60,113 nucleotides of DNA from Methanobacterium sp. (GTDB lineage Archaea > Methanobacteriota > Methanobacteria > Methanobacteriales > Methanobacteriaceae). The position numbers and the translations under genes were made by a program. Within the stretch, counting starts at the first letter, position 1, and every line of letters starts with the position of its first letter. The stretch covers positions 1-60,113 of the forward strand of contig JACRPY010000007.1 in the NCBI GenBank assembly GCA_016222945.1, written 5' to 3'. The notes beneath the pieces are model-generated. The model was given only the letters and a program-made list of their open reading frames with translations, was not told where the DNA came from and did not search any database. Below are positions 36,008-45,626 of this stretch, piece by piece.

Positions 36008-37267
36008 TTGAATATTCGCAGTATTGAAGAGATAAACCAAAAGATTAAACGAGGAGAAGCAACAGTACTGACTGCAGAAGAAGTTAGTAACCTTGTTAGA
36101 GGGGGGGAAGAGCCAAAAGCAGAAGATATCGATGTTATAACCACAGGAACATGTGGAATAATGTCTGGAACAGCTGCAATATTCCATGTAAAAGCAGGGG
36201 AACCAGGATCATTTAAAAAAGCAAAAAAAATATTATTAAATGGTGTTCCAGGATTTCCGGGGCCATGTCCAAATGAATGGCTGGGATCAGTAGACATGAT
36301 AGCTTATGGAACTTCACACAGCATTTATGATGAAAATTATGGTGGAGGATTCTTATTTAAGGACATTATTTCTGGAAAAGATATAGATGTTGAGGTAGAG
36401 TCCATAAATGGTGAAAAAATAAAATCAACAGTAAACATAGATGATTTTGCTACAGCACGAATGATTGGAACCAGATTAGCCTTTAAAAATTATACAGCAT
36501 TCATTAATCCTACCAATGAGCCAGTTGCATCTATATTTCATGCAATAGAAATGGAAGGACCATATAAAGGACTTTCATTTTCAGGATGCGGCGAATTAAA
36601 CCCACTTCAAAACGATCCAGTGATGAATACCATAAAAACAGGGACAAAAGTGCTAATGTGCGGTTCTGAAGGAATAATTATTGGAAACGGAACTAGAAGC
36701 GCTCCCCAAAAGCCAAACTTAATGATATCTGCAGATATGTATGATATGGATCCGCATTTCATTGGAGGATTTAAAACGGCTGCAGGACCAGAAGTTTTTA
36801 ACAGTGTAGCTGCAGCAATCCCTGTTTTAAATGAAGAAATACTTAAAAATACATATATTCAAAATAAGGATATTCAACTTCCTATTGCTGATATAAAAGG
36901 GAGACACTTGCCTTTAGGTGTAACAGATTATGCATCTGTATGGGATGGTGTGGATGAAAGGCCAGTATATATTTTAGAAAATTGTATGAACTGTGAACAA
37001 TGTATTGTTCGTGAAAGATGTCCTACAGGGGCCTACGGCGATACACTAAATACAAAAATGTGCTTTGGCTGTGGAATGTGTGCATATTCATGTCCACACA
37101 ATGCATTTGAAATGAAAAGTGGAAAAATTCATTTTAAAACTGAAAATGAGATTATGGATATACCTATTATCTGCCGTCAGTCAGATATCAAAAGAGCACG
37201 TGAATTAGCAGAAGAACTTAAAAAAAGAGTTATTAATGGTGAATTCTCCATTTCGAATTGTTATTAG
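36008..37267 (+). CDS. Methanogenesis marker 16 metalloprotein (HcyBio/DUF39 family with ferredoxin domain)
   Basis: A 419-residue protein of the DUF39/HcyBio family. The sulfurtransferase-like domain (residues 1-~320) has the conserved Cys in TTGTCGIMSGTAA and the loop GVPGFPGPCPNEWLG. Residues ~325-385 are a two-cluster ferredoxin region (NCMNCEQCIVRERCPTG; CFGCGMCAYSCPHNAF). Relatives convert an aldehyde plus sulfide to a thiol, as in homocysteine formation. Marker 16 is methanogen-specific and has been proposed to make the thiol of coenzyme M from sulfoacetaldehyde; I recall this but cannot verify it here. Starts with TTG after GGAGG. Confidence 0.85.
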   Translation: MNIRSIEEINQKIKRGEATVLTAEEVSNLVRGGEEPKAEDIDVITTGTCGIMSGTAAIFHVKAGEPGSFKKAKKILLNGVPGFPGPCPNEWLGSVDMIAYGTSHSIYDENYGGGFLFKDIISGKDIDVEVESINGEKIKSTVNIDDFATARMIGTRLAFKNYTAFINPTNEPVASIFHAIEMEGPYKGLSFSGCGELNPLQNDPVMNTIKTGTKVLMCGSEGIIIGNGTRSAPQKPNLMISADMYDMDPHFIGGFKTAAGPEVFNSVAAAIPVLNEEILKNTYIQNKDIQLPIADIKGRHLPLGVTDYASVWDGVDERPVYILENCMNCEQCIVRERCPTGAYGDTLNTKMCFGCGMCAYSCPHNAFEMKSGKIHFKTENEIMDIPIICRQSDIKRARELAEELKKRVINGEFSISNCY

Positions 37268-37285
37268 GCGTAAATATTAGTTAGG

Positions 37286-37774
37286 TTAGTTATGAAGCGT
37301 TGGTATTTGAGGAATCAACTGAGTATCCGTGGAAAACATTATTAGGCCCACCAAAAATCCGAGTAACAACGCTATAAATAACAAAAGAAGCATATGGCTT
37401 GTTCTAAACCATGATCTATCTTTTTCAACATATTCTTCCTTTTCATCTAAATATTGGTCTTCGTATCCATATTCCTCTTGAAAAGGAGAGTCTTCGTAGT
37501 ATTCATGGTCTGGATTTTCATAATATTTCTTTTTTAATGGTTTATCATGGAAAGAATCATTATAACGAACTGGTTCTGGATCTCTGTAATAATCCTTTTT
37601 TGGGGGTTTATCATGAGAATAAGAATCTTTGTGGCTAACTGGGGCTGGATCGTTGTAGTATCTCTTTTTTTTAGGTTTCGAAGCTAGACTAAAAAGTTGC
37701 ATTCCACATTCTGGACAATATTCCTCTTTTTTGTCTATTTCCGCTCCACAGTTATCACATGGCATATTTATCAA
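37286..37774 (-). CDS. Zinc-ribbon protein with repetitive linker and C-terminal membrane anchor
   Basis: A 162-residue protein. Residues 5-26 form a zinc ribbon (PCDNCGAEIDKKEEYCPECG). Residues ~32-115 are a charged Tyr/Pro/Asp/Lys-rich region with three imperfect repeats (KKRYYNDPAPVSHKDSYSHD, KKDYYRDPEPVRYNDSFHD, KKKYYENPDHEYYEDS). Residues ~128-150 are a single membrane helix (MLLLLFIALLLGFLVGLIMF). It is probably tail-anchored with the ribbon in the cytoplasm. The start is TTG at 37774 or ATG at 37765. It ends 18 bp from the convergent marker 16 gene. Unknown function. Confidence 0.7.
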   Translation of the reverse strand: MINMPCDNCGAEIDKKEEYCPECGMQLFSLASKPKKKRYYNDPAPVSHKDSYSHDKPPKKDYYRDPEPVRYNDSFHDKPLKKKYYENPDHEYYEDSPFQEEYGYEDQYLDEKEEYVEKDRSWFRTSHMLLLLFIALLLGFLVGLIMFSTDTQLIPQIPTLHN

Positions 37775-37777
37775 TTG

Positions 37778-38839
37778 TTATATAATATTTAATAAACCTA
37801 ACCTTTTTGCATAATTTATGGTTTCTTGAATTTCTTGATGACTGGGAAATCCCCTGATTTCTTTGCATTCTTGAGCTTTATAAACAGGCCTATATTGCCC
37901 CATAATATTAACAACTGTTTCTTTTCCCAAATTATCTCTTATCCACTTTAAAATAGGTTTTGAGCAGCATTCAACATGATTTGGTAGCACAAGATGTCTA
38001 ATGATCATATCACATGCATTTTTTGCCATTTTATGATTTCTTGTTACAATATTCCAGTAATCTGACACTCCAGACAGTTCTACTGCACAACTGCAAGGGC
38101 CATACTTAAAATCAGTTAAATAAAGGTCTACAAAGCCATCTAAAAGTTTCATAGACTCTTTGCTCATGTAAAAATTACTATTCCACACAACAGGAATATT
38201 TTCATTACATAAATGCATTGTTTTCAAAATAAAAGGTAAATTAGGTGTGGGATCACCACCAACGAAGTTAACATTCCTTGAACCTTCTCTTCTTCGTCTA
38301 TCAATTATTTTGGATAATGATTTTTCGCTTATTTCAATTCCAGATTCTGGAAATTGGCTTATGTCAAAGTTCTGACAGTAAATGCATTTAAAATTGCAGC
38401 CTGCAAAAAATATGGTGTGGCTGGGCACAAGTGGAGCTTCTTCGCCGATATGCAGGTATTCAGATGCAATTCTAGAATTTAAAACTCCACAAAAACCAGT
38501 ATTTGTATTTCTATTTACATAGCATCTTCTTTCGCAAAAATAACAGTTTTCAAATATTTTCTCTGCAATTTTAATTTTTAAATCCATATAAGAAAAATCA
38601 GGCTTTTTGGCACCGTAAAATGTCTTTTTATCAAATATTTTTTTAAATCCTGCCTTTATTGTTTCATGTTCTCTCCAAAGAGAATTAATATCATCTTTTT
38701 CTCTGGCATTTATCATGGAAGCAGTTTTAACCCTCGAAGGTCTTTTATTTAACATGATTTCAAAATATGTAGAAAGTTCTTTTGCCAAATCTTTATTTTC
38801 AAAAAATTTTAGAGCATTCAGGCGACTAATTTTCCTCAT
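37778..38839 (-). CDS. Radical SAM protein, PflX (PFL-activating enzyme-like) family
   Basis: A 353-residue radical SAM protein. The cluster motif CxxxCxxC is GCNFKCIYCQNFDIS near residue 148. An N-terminal Cys group (NCYFCERRCYVNRNTNTGFCG, residues ~95-114) is typical of the PflX family and may bind another cluster. GGDPTPNLPFIL is the SAM-binding GGE-like motif. The family resembles glycyl-radical-enzyme activases but is widespread in archaea without such enzymes; its substrate is unknown. It lies 3 bp from the zinc-ribbon gene downstream, so they may be co-transcribed. Confidence 0.85.
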   Translation of the reverse strand: MRKISRLNALKFFENKDLAKELSTYFEIMLNKRPSRVKTASMINAREKDDINSLWREHETIKAGFKKIFDKKTFYGAKKPDFSYMDLKIKIAEKIFENCYFCERRCYVNRNTNTGFCGVLNSRIASEYLHIGEEAPLVPSHTIFFAGCNFKCIYCQNFDISQFPESGIEISEKSLSKIIDRRRREGSRNVNFVGGDPTPNLPFILKTMHLCNENIPVVWNSNFYMSKESMKLLDGFVDLYLTDFKYGPCSCAVELSGVSDYWNIVTRNHKMAKNACDMIIRHLVLPNHVECCSKPILKWIRDNLGKETVVNIMGQYRPVYKAQECKEIRGFPSHQEIQETINYAKRLGLLNII

Positions 38840-38940
38840 AACAATTATAAATTTTGTTTTTCATTTTAATATACACTTTTTAAGTTTGAATTTAAGCATT
38901 TATAGAATGAATAAATGAATTAGCTAAAAATAAGCTTTTT

Positions 38941-38956
38941 AAAAAAAAAAAAAAAA
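38941..38956 (-). terminator. Poly-T terminator of the tldE unit
   Basis: Sixteen consecutive A on the plus strand read as T16 on the minus strand, 33 bp after the stop of the tldE-like gene. T-rich tracts are efficient archaeal terminators. Confidence 0.55.
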
Positions 38957-38988
38957 GTAAAGGATTTTTATTTAAAATAAATGATTAT

Positions 38989-40290
38989 TTACCCAACAAC
39001 TCTTAAACCACGTGCTAAAATACGCGGAATAATGAAAGGACCCATCTGTCTGGTTTCTTTAGAAACTCCAGACATGTTCTTCATAACCTTGAATATATTC
39101 CCTGATAACATTGCTTTTTTAACTGGCTCACTGATTTCACCATTTTCTATTTTAAATGCGTTATTTGCTTCAACAGAGAAATCTCCTGAAATGGGATTGG
39201 CTGTATGCGCACCTAAAACATCGGTTACAATTATCCCATTTTTAATATCGGAAATTTCGGTTAAGTCATCAAATTCAAGAATAAGATTACTTAAACCGAC
39301 TGCAGGCATATCTGCAAATGAAGATCGCATTCCATTACCTGTACTTTCACTATCTCCTTTTTTAGATGTGTATAAATCATAGATAAAGTTTTTAAGTGTT
39401 CCATTTTTAATAACAGTTGTTTTTTGACTTTTAGTTCCTTCACCATCGCCTATTGATGAATTAAGTCCTCCATCGTAGGTTCCATCGTCATAGATACTTA
39501 AAGAAGGTGAAACAACTTCATTACCTATTTCATTTGCATAAATAGATCTTCCTCTTTGCACATTATCTGCATTTACTGCATTTACAAATGTTCCAAGAAG
39601 TCCTGAAGCTGCTCTATAATCAAGTAAAACGTCCATATCTTTGGTTTCTATAGGTTTACCATTCAATGAATTCTTTGCAATTTCACAGGCATTGTCTGCA
39701 ATCCATTCTGGATTAATATCAAAAGATCTTGATGAATCTCCCTCATAAGCTGTTGATACTTCGCTATTTTCCTCAGCATTCACTGCAATGAACCCAGAAC
39801 AGGATGTACCTATGTTTTTACAGTTTACACCATTTGAATTTAATATTAAACTTTCCACAAACCCTGCAGAGAATCCTCCAGAGGTTGGTTCACATTTTTC
39901 TTCTTCAACCACATTTATCATGGTTTTTGCAAAGTCTATGGAGCTTTCAATATCCATAACTTCAATTTTTTTGTCATAAATCCCTTTAACATGATTATAT
40001 TTAGATTCAATTGCAAAAGTGAAGTTTTCATCGGCAACATTAGATTTAGCATTGAATATTGCATTTTGGACTGTTTCATTTATTTTATCTAAATTTGTGG
40101 TATAAGAAAATCCCATTTTACCATTTAAAATCACTCTTATGCTCATTCCACAAACAAATTCTTCTTTTGCAAATTTAACTTCGTTATTTTGAATATCTAC
40201 ATCAATACTTTTTTCTTTTTCTATATAGACTTCAGCATAATCTGATTTTCCTGAAGCAAGGTTCAATGCATCTTTTGCTGTGTTAATCAT
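38989..40290 (-). CDS. tldE: TldE/PmbA-type protein of the TldD/E metalloprotease family
   Basis: A 433-residue PmbA/TldE protein. Family features are SDYAEVYIEKEKSIDVDIQN near the N-terminus, FVCGMSIRVILNGKMGFSYT, and the C-terminal GDFSVEANNAFKIENGEI. The HExxxH zinc motif of TldD is absent, which marks the TldE partner; TldD is not in this window. The complex degrades or matures small peptides. GAGAGGT precedes the ATG. The phosphoglycolate phosphatase gene ends 14 bp upstream of its start, so they share an operon. Confidence 0.88.
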   Translation of the reverse strand: MINTAKDALNLASGKSDYAEVYIEKEKSIDVDIQNNEVKFAKEEFVCGMSIRVILNGKMGFSYTTNLDKINETVQNAIFNAKSNVADENFTFAIESKYNHVKGIYDKKIEVMDIESSIDFAKTMINVVEEEKCEPTSGGFSAGFVESLILNSNGVNCKNIGTSCSGFIAVNAEENSEVSTAYEGDSSRSFDINPEWIADNACEIAKNSLNGKPIETKDMDVLLDYRAASGLLGTFVNAVNADNVQRGRSIYANEIGNEVVSPSLSIYDDGTYDGGLNSSIGDGEGTKSQKTTVIKNGTLKNFIYDLYTSKKGDSESTGNGMRSSFADMPAVGLSNLILEFDDLTEISDIKNGIIVTDVLGAHTANPISGDFSVEANNAFKIENGEISEPVKKAMLSGNIFKVMKNMSGVSKETRQMGPFIIPRILARGLRVVG

Positions 40291-40304
40291 CTAAAAACCT
40301 CTCA

Positions 40305-40970
40305 TTATTTTAAAATAAATTTGTTTATAGCCTCTGCAGCCCCATCACCATATGGGGTTTTACTAATGTAATCTGCATTCTTTTTAAGTTCAATATCAGC
40401 GTTTGCAACAGCAACTTTCAATCCTGCAACTTCCAGAAACTCAAGATCGTTTTCACTGTCTCCAATAGCCATTATTTCATTAGTACTAAGCCCTATATCC
40501 TTTGCAACAATTTTTAATGATTTTCCTTTATTAACTGAAGGATCTGTAATGTGTATTGCAAATTTAGTGTCATATACCTTAACATCGAAGTCTTTAACCG
40601 CTTCTTTTACAGTTTTTGCATTAATTTTCTGTTTAATAGCAATTTCAGATAGTCTAAGGTCTGAAAATTCAGTTTTTTCAATTTCATATTTTGATTTTAG
40701 AAATTCATAGGCAGGATAACATTTTTTGATGTTTCCAATAATTTGACTTTTTTTCTTTGTATTTATGACTCCACCATTTTCACCTACAATTCCACCAGAG
40801 GTACCTACCATCACTTCCACCATCTTCGCTGCGCAAAGTATATTTCCGGTCACTAATATGACATGAAAACCATTATCTTCTGCTTTTCTAATAGCATCTA
40901 TTGCATTTATGCATATCTTCCTATTTTGATCGGTTATTGTACCATCTATATCTACAGCTACTGCTCTCAT
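40305..40970 (-). CDS. pgp: Phosphoglycolate phosphatase (HAD superfamily)
   Basis: A 221-residue HAD phosphatase of the archaeal phosphoglycolate phosphatase type with a C2 cap. Motif I is AVDIDGTITDQNRK (residues 5-18, nucleophile Asp7), motif II is ILVTGN, and motif IV is IMAIGDSENDLEFLE. The Lys motif is seen in NKGKSLKIVAKD. It salvages 2-phosphoglycolate or a related phosphomonoester. Upstream of tldE on the same strand. Confidence 0.88.
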   Translation of the reverse strand: MRAVAVDIDGTITDQNRKICINAIDAIRKAEDNGFHVILVTGNILCAAKMVEVMVGTSGGIVGENGGVINTKKKSQIIGNIKKCYPAYEFLKSKYEIEKTEFSDLRLSEIAIKQKINAKTVKEAVKDFDVKVYDTKFAIHITDPSVNKGKSLKIVAKDIGLSTNEIMAIGDSENDLEFLEVAGLKVAVANADIELKKNADYISKTPYGDGAAEAINKFILK

Positions 40971-41064
40971 TTGATCTATTTCTCCAATTAATCTAAATAT
41001 TGGTTTTTAATAAATAAGTTGCTTTAAATGAAAATAGGAGTAAATTGAGGTTAAAAAAAGAAGA

Positions 41065-42114
41065 TTAGAATGTAGAGCCATATCTAAAAGCGATATTGCA
41101 CGTACCTTCTTTACTAACCATACATGCCCCAATAGGGTTCATAGGATTGCATTTAGTTTTAAAGAGGGCGCATTCTTCTGGTCTTGCCACACCCCTTAAA
41201 ATTGGGCCACATATACACCCTGTAGGAACTTTTTCTCCCTGCTCTACTTGAATATCAAATCTTTCCCGAGCATTGGCATCTCTAAATTCATCTCTTATTT
41301 CATAAGTGGAGTTTGGAATTTCTGGAAAACCTCTCCATTCTTTGTCTTTAATGTAAAATACTTCTTCCATGAGTTTTTGAGCTTTAACATTGCCCTCATC
41401 TTTCACAGCTCGCTTATATTCATTTTGAACAACTGCTTTACCTTCATCAAGCTGTTTTAATATCATATAAATTGCAATAAGCACATCAAAAGGATTAAAT
41501 CCTGCTACAACTTGAGGGATACCATATTTTTGAGAGAATTCTTCATATGGGCGTGTTCCTATTATAGTTGAAACATGACCAGGTTCTATAAGTGCATTAA
41601 GATTTACTTCTCCAGATTCAATTAAGAATTTCAATGCTGGCGGGATTAAACGGTGACAGGATAAAAATGACAAGTTTTTTGGAGGCTCAGCGATTATTTC
41701 AGCGGCTGTTGTGGGAGCAGTCGTTTCAAAACCGGCTGCCATAAAAATAACTTCATTATCAATTTTTTGAGCTATTTCAACGGCATTATTTACTCCATAA
41801 ACTATTCTTACATCAGCACCTTCGGCCTTTGCATCTGCCAGTGTTCCTGTTGTTCCTGGAACCCTTAACATATCTCCAAATGTTGCAATTGTAACGCCCT
41901 TTCTTGCAAGATAAAGGCATTCATCAATTTCTATTGATGGAACACAGCATACAGGGCATCCTGGGCCTGCAACTACTTCCACTTCCTTTGGAATTAATGA
42001 TCTTATTCCGTGTTGCATTATGGTGTGTTCATGGGATCCGCAAACGTGCATTATTTTAACGGGCCTTGAAATGTTTTCAATGCGTTCTATTATTTCTTTG
42101 GAAAGATTTTTCAT
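41065..42114 (-). CDS. hypD: [NiFe] hydrogenase maturation protein HypD
   Basis: A 349-residue HypD, the scaffold on which HypC and HypE assemble the Fe(CN)2CO unit of [NiFe] hydrogenases. Signatures are IMHVCGSHEHTIMQHG (residues 20-35), GPGCPVCCVPSIEID near 68, and the C-terminal cluster-binding region GCICGPILRGVARPEECALF with further Cys. GGTGAC precedes the ATG. No other hyp gene is in the window, as is common in methanogens where hyp genes are scattered. Confidence 0.96.
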   Translation of the reverse strand: MKNLSKEIIERIENISRPVKIMHVCGSHEHTIMQHGIRSLIPKEVEVVAGPGCPVCCVPSIEIDECLYLARKGVTIATFGDMLRVPGTTGTLADAKAEGADVRIVYGVNNAVEIAQKIDNEVIFMAAGFETTAPTTAAEIIAEPPKNLSFLSCHRLIPPALKFLIESGEVNLNALIEPGHVSTIIGTRPYEEFSQKYGIPQVVAGFNPFDVLIAIYMILKQLDEGKAVVQNEYKRAVKDEGNVKAQKLMEEVFYIKDKEWRGFPEIPNSTYEIRDEFRDANARERFDIQVEQGEKVPTGCICGPILRGVARPEECALFKTKCNPMNPIGACMVSKEGTCNIAFRYGSTF

Positions 42115-42818
42115 TATGTCACCTTGGTTTTGTTGTTTGTCGAATTATTTTTATTGATTTAAGATATTGGACATGATATTAACTTTAATTAGTAATGAAC
42201 ACTTTTTTAAGTGCTATTTAGCTAACTACTCTAAATTCCTTAATTTAATTTTTTAAACATAATCTGTTAATTCACCGTTATATAATTGATGCTTTAGTAT
42301 TTCGATGTTTTCAAAAAGAGCTTTAAACTAGTTTTAACCAGATTAAATGTCGTAATATTTGAATAATGGTTTAATTCATATTTTTATAATTTAAAAATGA
42401 ATTTGAAGTTATTTTGGCGATTTTGTAGAAATTATCATATGAAAATTTATATTAAATAAAAAAAGCAGTATACATAATTTTAAATGAACAGAAATTAATT
42501 AACTACATAATGCTAAATTGTATTTAGAATTAGTATTGTTATCAGAAAAGTTATTATAATACTATAACAAAAAGATTAATAGGGAGTAATTGGACTTTTA
42601 ATTAAAAGGACATTGATAATTTATTATTTATAGATATTGTCAGATTAGATTAAATAATAAAAATGGATTCTTATTTATAAATTTTTAATATGTTAATATA
42701 CCAATTTTAGAATTGGGGAAATTCAAGCGTTACAGTTAAATATCTATAGTATAAATCTATTTTAAAAGTCCTTAAAAGAGTCACATCACCTTTAAGATTG
42801 TGAATATCGGTAGGTAAT
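42115..42818. other. 704-bp intergenic gap between hypD and the Mur-ligase operon
   Basis: Very AT-rich DNA with divergent promoters and no credible coding frame. TTATATAAC on the minus strand near 42275 may serve hypD. TTAAATATC near 42738 may serve the Mur-ligase operon. CACTT-TTTT-AAGTG near 42210 is a small hairpin. No tRNA or known riboswitch pattern was recognised. Confidence 0.4.
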
Positions 42819-45611
42819 ATGAAGATTGCAGTGGTAGGATTGGGAACAGAGGGTAAAAATGCCGTAAAATCCCTTATTAATTATGGATATAAAGTTTATG
42901 CTTCTGATATGCAAGAAAACGTGGAACTAAAACATAATAATGCTTTAGATATTGACTTAGGATACCATGATTTTGATAAAATTGATTCTGCAGATGCGGT
43001 TGTTTTAAGTCCTAGTTTATGGGGTAGTAAACTCTTTGAGGGTATAAAATCGAATAAAAAGTTCTTATCAGATGTTTTACCTGATCATAAATCTGTTTTT
43101 ACAATAGGAGTTACTGGAACAAATGGTAAAACAACAACCTGTTTCATGATAAAAGAAATACTTGAAAAAGCAGGTTTAAAGGTTCTTGCCGGTGGAAATG
43201 CTGGTGGCGGGTTTGAAGGATACACAAAACTCATATTAGAAACTTCTAAACAAAAATACGATGTTTTGATAGTGGAAGTTTGTGACATGACCCTTGATTT
43301 TTGTTCATATGCATTTGATTTTGATCTGGTTGTTGTAACCAATATAGGCCATGATCACATGGATTACCACCATTCTCTTGAAAATTACCATGAATCTGTA
43401 TGTAAATTTGTAGAAGGGAAAACAGCCATATTAAATGAGAAAGATGAATTTTTAGCAAAAATTAAAGATTATTCTACTGAAACATTCTTTTTTGGAAATG
43501 GGCATAAAGATCTAAAAGTGTTTGGTGAATTCAACCTTCAAAATGCTGCAGCAGCTGAAAAAGTAGCCCAATGTTTAGAAATCTCAGAAAATGATATTAA
43601 TAACGCTTTAATGGAATTTGAAGGTGTTAAAGGACGATCAACAACAATAACTCTTTCGGGATGCAACATAGTAGTTGGAAAAACAGATAATATTGATGCA
43701 GCAGAAGCAGTTTTAAATGAATTAAGCTTTGATGTTATAATGATTGGCACACCGCGAGAAGGTGAAACATGCAGATACGAGATTTTAAAAGAAGTTTCTA
43801 AAGCCAATCCGAAGGTGGTTGTGTTATTCCCTGGACTGGAAGATACAACTGATGTCGCGTTTGAAAAATTAAGAAGTGAAGGTTATGATGGAAATATCCT
43901 TATAATGGAAACTAATGCAGACATAATTGATTTTGCAATAGAATACAGCGAAAAATATGAAAACATGTTCATAGGCGGAAATGGTCAAGAAAAGCTTATA
44001 GAGATACAAGAGACATTGCAGCGGCTGGCAAAGGATGATATTGTGATTAGAGATAAAAAAGTACTGGTAATAGGTGTTGGAAATGCAGGGAGGCCAGCAG
44101 CACATCTTCTAAATTATTTGGGCAATGAGGTAATTATTTCTGATATTAAAGAGTTTGAAGAACTACCTAAAAAGGCCCAGAGAAAGATTGAAACATTAAA
44201 AAAGAAAGGAATTGCAGTAGAACTCGGTGCCCATATAAATGAGCATGCAATGTGGGCAGATGTTGTTTTTATTTCGCCGAGTGTTCCTAAAAATGCTGAA
44301 GTTCGAGAATTTATTTATAAATGTGAAGAAAACTATGAAATAAAAGAGATAGGTACAAGAGATATTGGAAAAATGATTAATTCTCTTATAAATATGCCTA
44401 TGATTGGTATTGCAGGAACAGATGGTAAAACTACCACTACAAACATAGCAAACCACACTTTGAGCGATAAATATGATACTTTACTTTTCTCCTCTTTAGA
44501 GAATTCTCTTGTTATTGAAGGCCTTGTTGATTTTATAGTAGAAAATGGGACAGGTACTAAGGATTTTGCGGTTTTTGAACTTCCACATGGCACTATAAGG
44601 ATGGTGGATGGTCTTGAAATCTGTGTAGGTACTTTAACAAACCTTACTCCTGATCATATGGATGAATTCAACACATATGAGGAATATGTGGAAAGAAATG
44701 TAGCAATAAAAGATTTACTACATAAACATGGTATTTTAATCGCAAATGGCGATGATCCTATCATAAGTAGGTTAGTTCCTAAATTCAACCATGAAATGGT
44801 TTATTATGGGTTTGATGAACCGAGAGTTATTGTAAACGAAGGTAGAACTTATTCTCACAAACATAATGTAAAATATGATATTTTAGCAAAGGAAATAAAC
44901 CTAAATGGGATTTATGGGTCAGAATTTACCATAAAAACAGGCAGAATACCTACAGTAATTTGCAGAAATTGTGGTAAGATATGCTGCGACTGCAGTGATT
45001 TTGAAAGAAAGTATAGAGACCCAGTAGAGGTTAGAATAAAGCTTAATGTGCCAGGTTCTTGTAATATTGAAAATACAATGGCAGCATTTGCTATAGATCT
45101 TGTTTTAGATTTTGATGTAGATTACATAAAAGATAAAATAGAACGTTTTTCAGGTGTAAATGGTAGATTTGAAAAAATTGACACAATCGAAGATGTTGAC
45201 ATATTTGTAGATGCTGCCCACAATCCTGAAGCTATGGAACGCCTTTTAGATGGTTTAAAACTTGAAGGAAAACTTATAATTACTATAGATAATCCTGACA
45301 CTCTTACTGTGAGGGATAAATTTAAAATAGGCAATATACTTGGAGAATATGCTGATGTGGTTATTGCAAGTGCCAAAAATGAAACTACAGAAGAAATTGA
45401 TATAAATGCAGCTAAAACAGTGATTGAAGGAGCAAATAATATAAAAACATACCAAACATTGAATATACGGGAATCTGTCTTAAAAGCATTGGAAATTGCA
45501 GATAAAGGAGATACGATCATTCACATAGGTCCTGGGGTTGTAAATGCCTACGAAGGCGTTAAATCAGAGATATATGGTGCTATTAAAGAGTATAAGGAAG
45601 CTCAAATCTAA
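42819..45611 (+). CDS. Tandem Mur-ligase fusion, probable pseudomurein peptide ligase
   Basis: A 930-residue protein made of two complete Mur-ligase-like modules. Module 1 (1-~405) has an NAD-like N-terminal fold (VVGLGTEGKNAVKSL), ATP loop GVTGTNGKTTT (97-107) and TNIGHDHMDYH. Its C-terminal domain lacks the usual D-x-AHNP motif, having VVGKTDNIDAAEAVL instead. Module 2 (~412-930) has VLVIGVGNAGRPAAHL, ATP loop GIAGTDGKTTTT (530-541), a cysteine cluster VICRNCGKICCDC (714-725) like the MurT zinc site, and canonical VDAAHNPEAMERLL. Such ligases add amino acids to the pseudomurein UDP-peptide. GGTAGGTAAT precedes the ATG. Which residue each module adds is unknown. Confidence 0.82.
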   Translation: MKIAVVGLGTEGKNAVKSLINYGYKVYASDMQENVELKHNNALDIDLGYHDFDKIDSADAVVLSPSLWGSKLFEGIKSNKKFLSDVLPDHKSVFTIGVTGTNGKTTTCFMIKEILEKAGLKVLAGGNAGGGFEGYTKLILETSKQKYDVLIVEVCDMTLDFCSYAFDFDLVVVTNIGHDHMDYHHSLENYHESVCKFVEGKTAILNEKDEFLAKIKDYSTETFFFGNGHKDLKVFGEFNLQNAAAAEKVAQCLEISENDINNALMEFEGVKGRSTTITLSGCNIVVGKTDNIDAAEAVLNELSFDVIMIGTPREGETCRYEILKEVSKANPKVVVLFPGLEDTTDVAFEKLRSEGYDGNILIMETNADIIDFAIEYSEKYENMFIGGNGQEKLIEIQETLQRLAKDDIVIRDKKVLVIGVGNAGRPAAHLLNYLGNEVIISDIKEFEELPKKAQRKIETLKKKGIAVELGAHINEHAMWADVVFISPSVPKNAEVREFIYKCEENYEIKEIGTRDIGKMINSLINMPMIGIAGTDGKTTTTNIANHTLSDKYDTLLFSSLENSLVIEGLVDFIVENGTGTKDFAVFELPHGTIRMVDGLEICVGTLTNLTPDHMDEFNTYEEYVERNVAIKDLLHKHGILIANGDDPIISRLVPKFNHEMVYYGFDEPRVIVNEGRTYSHKHNVKYDILAKEINLNGIYGSEFTIKTGRIPTVICRNCGKICCDCSDFERKYRDPVEVRIKLNVPGSCNIENTMAAFAIDLVLDFDVDYIKDKIERFSGVNGRFEKIDTIEDVDIFVDAAHNPEAMERLLDGLKLEGKLIITIDNPDTLTVRDKFKIGNILGEYADVVIASAKNETTEEIDINAAKTVIEGANNIKTYQTLNIRESVLKALEIADKGDTIIHIGPGVVNAYEGVKSEIYGAIKEYKEAQI

Positions 45612-45626
45612 AAATGGTTTTATTTT

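Noticed and set aside
42115..42818. Possible small RNA or riboswitch in the 704-bp gap
   Set aside because: No conserved motif or strong stem beyond a 5-bp hairpin was found; AT-rich promoter DNA explains it.
43085..45520. Minus-strand frames opposite the tandem Mur ligase
   Set aside because: Shadow frames without ribosome binding sites; composition follows the coding strand.
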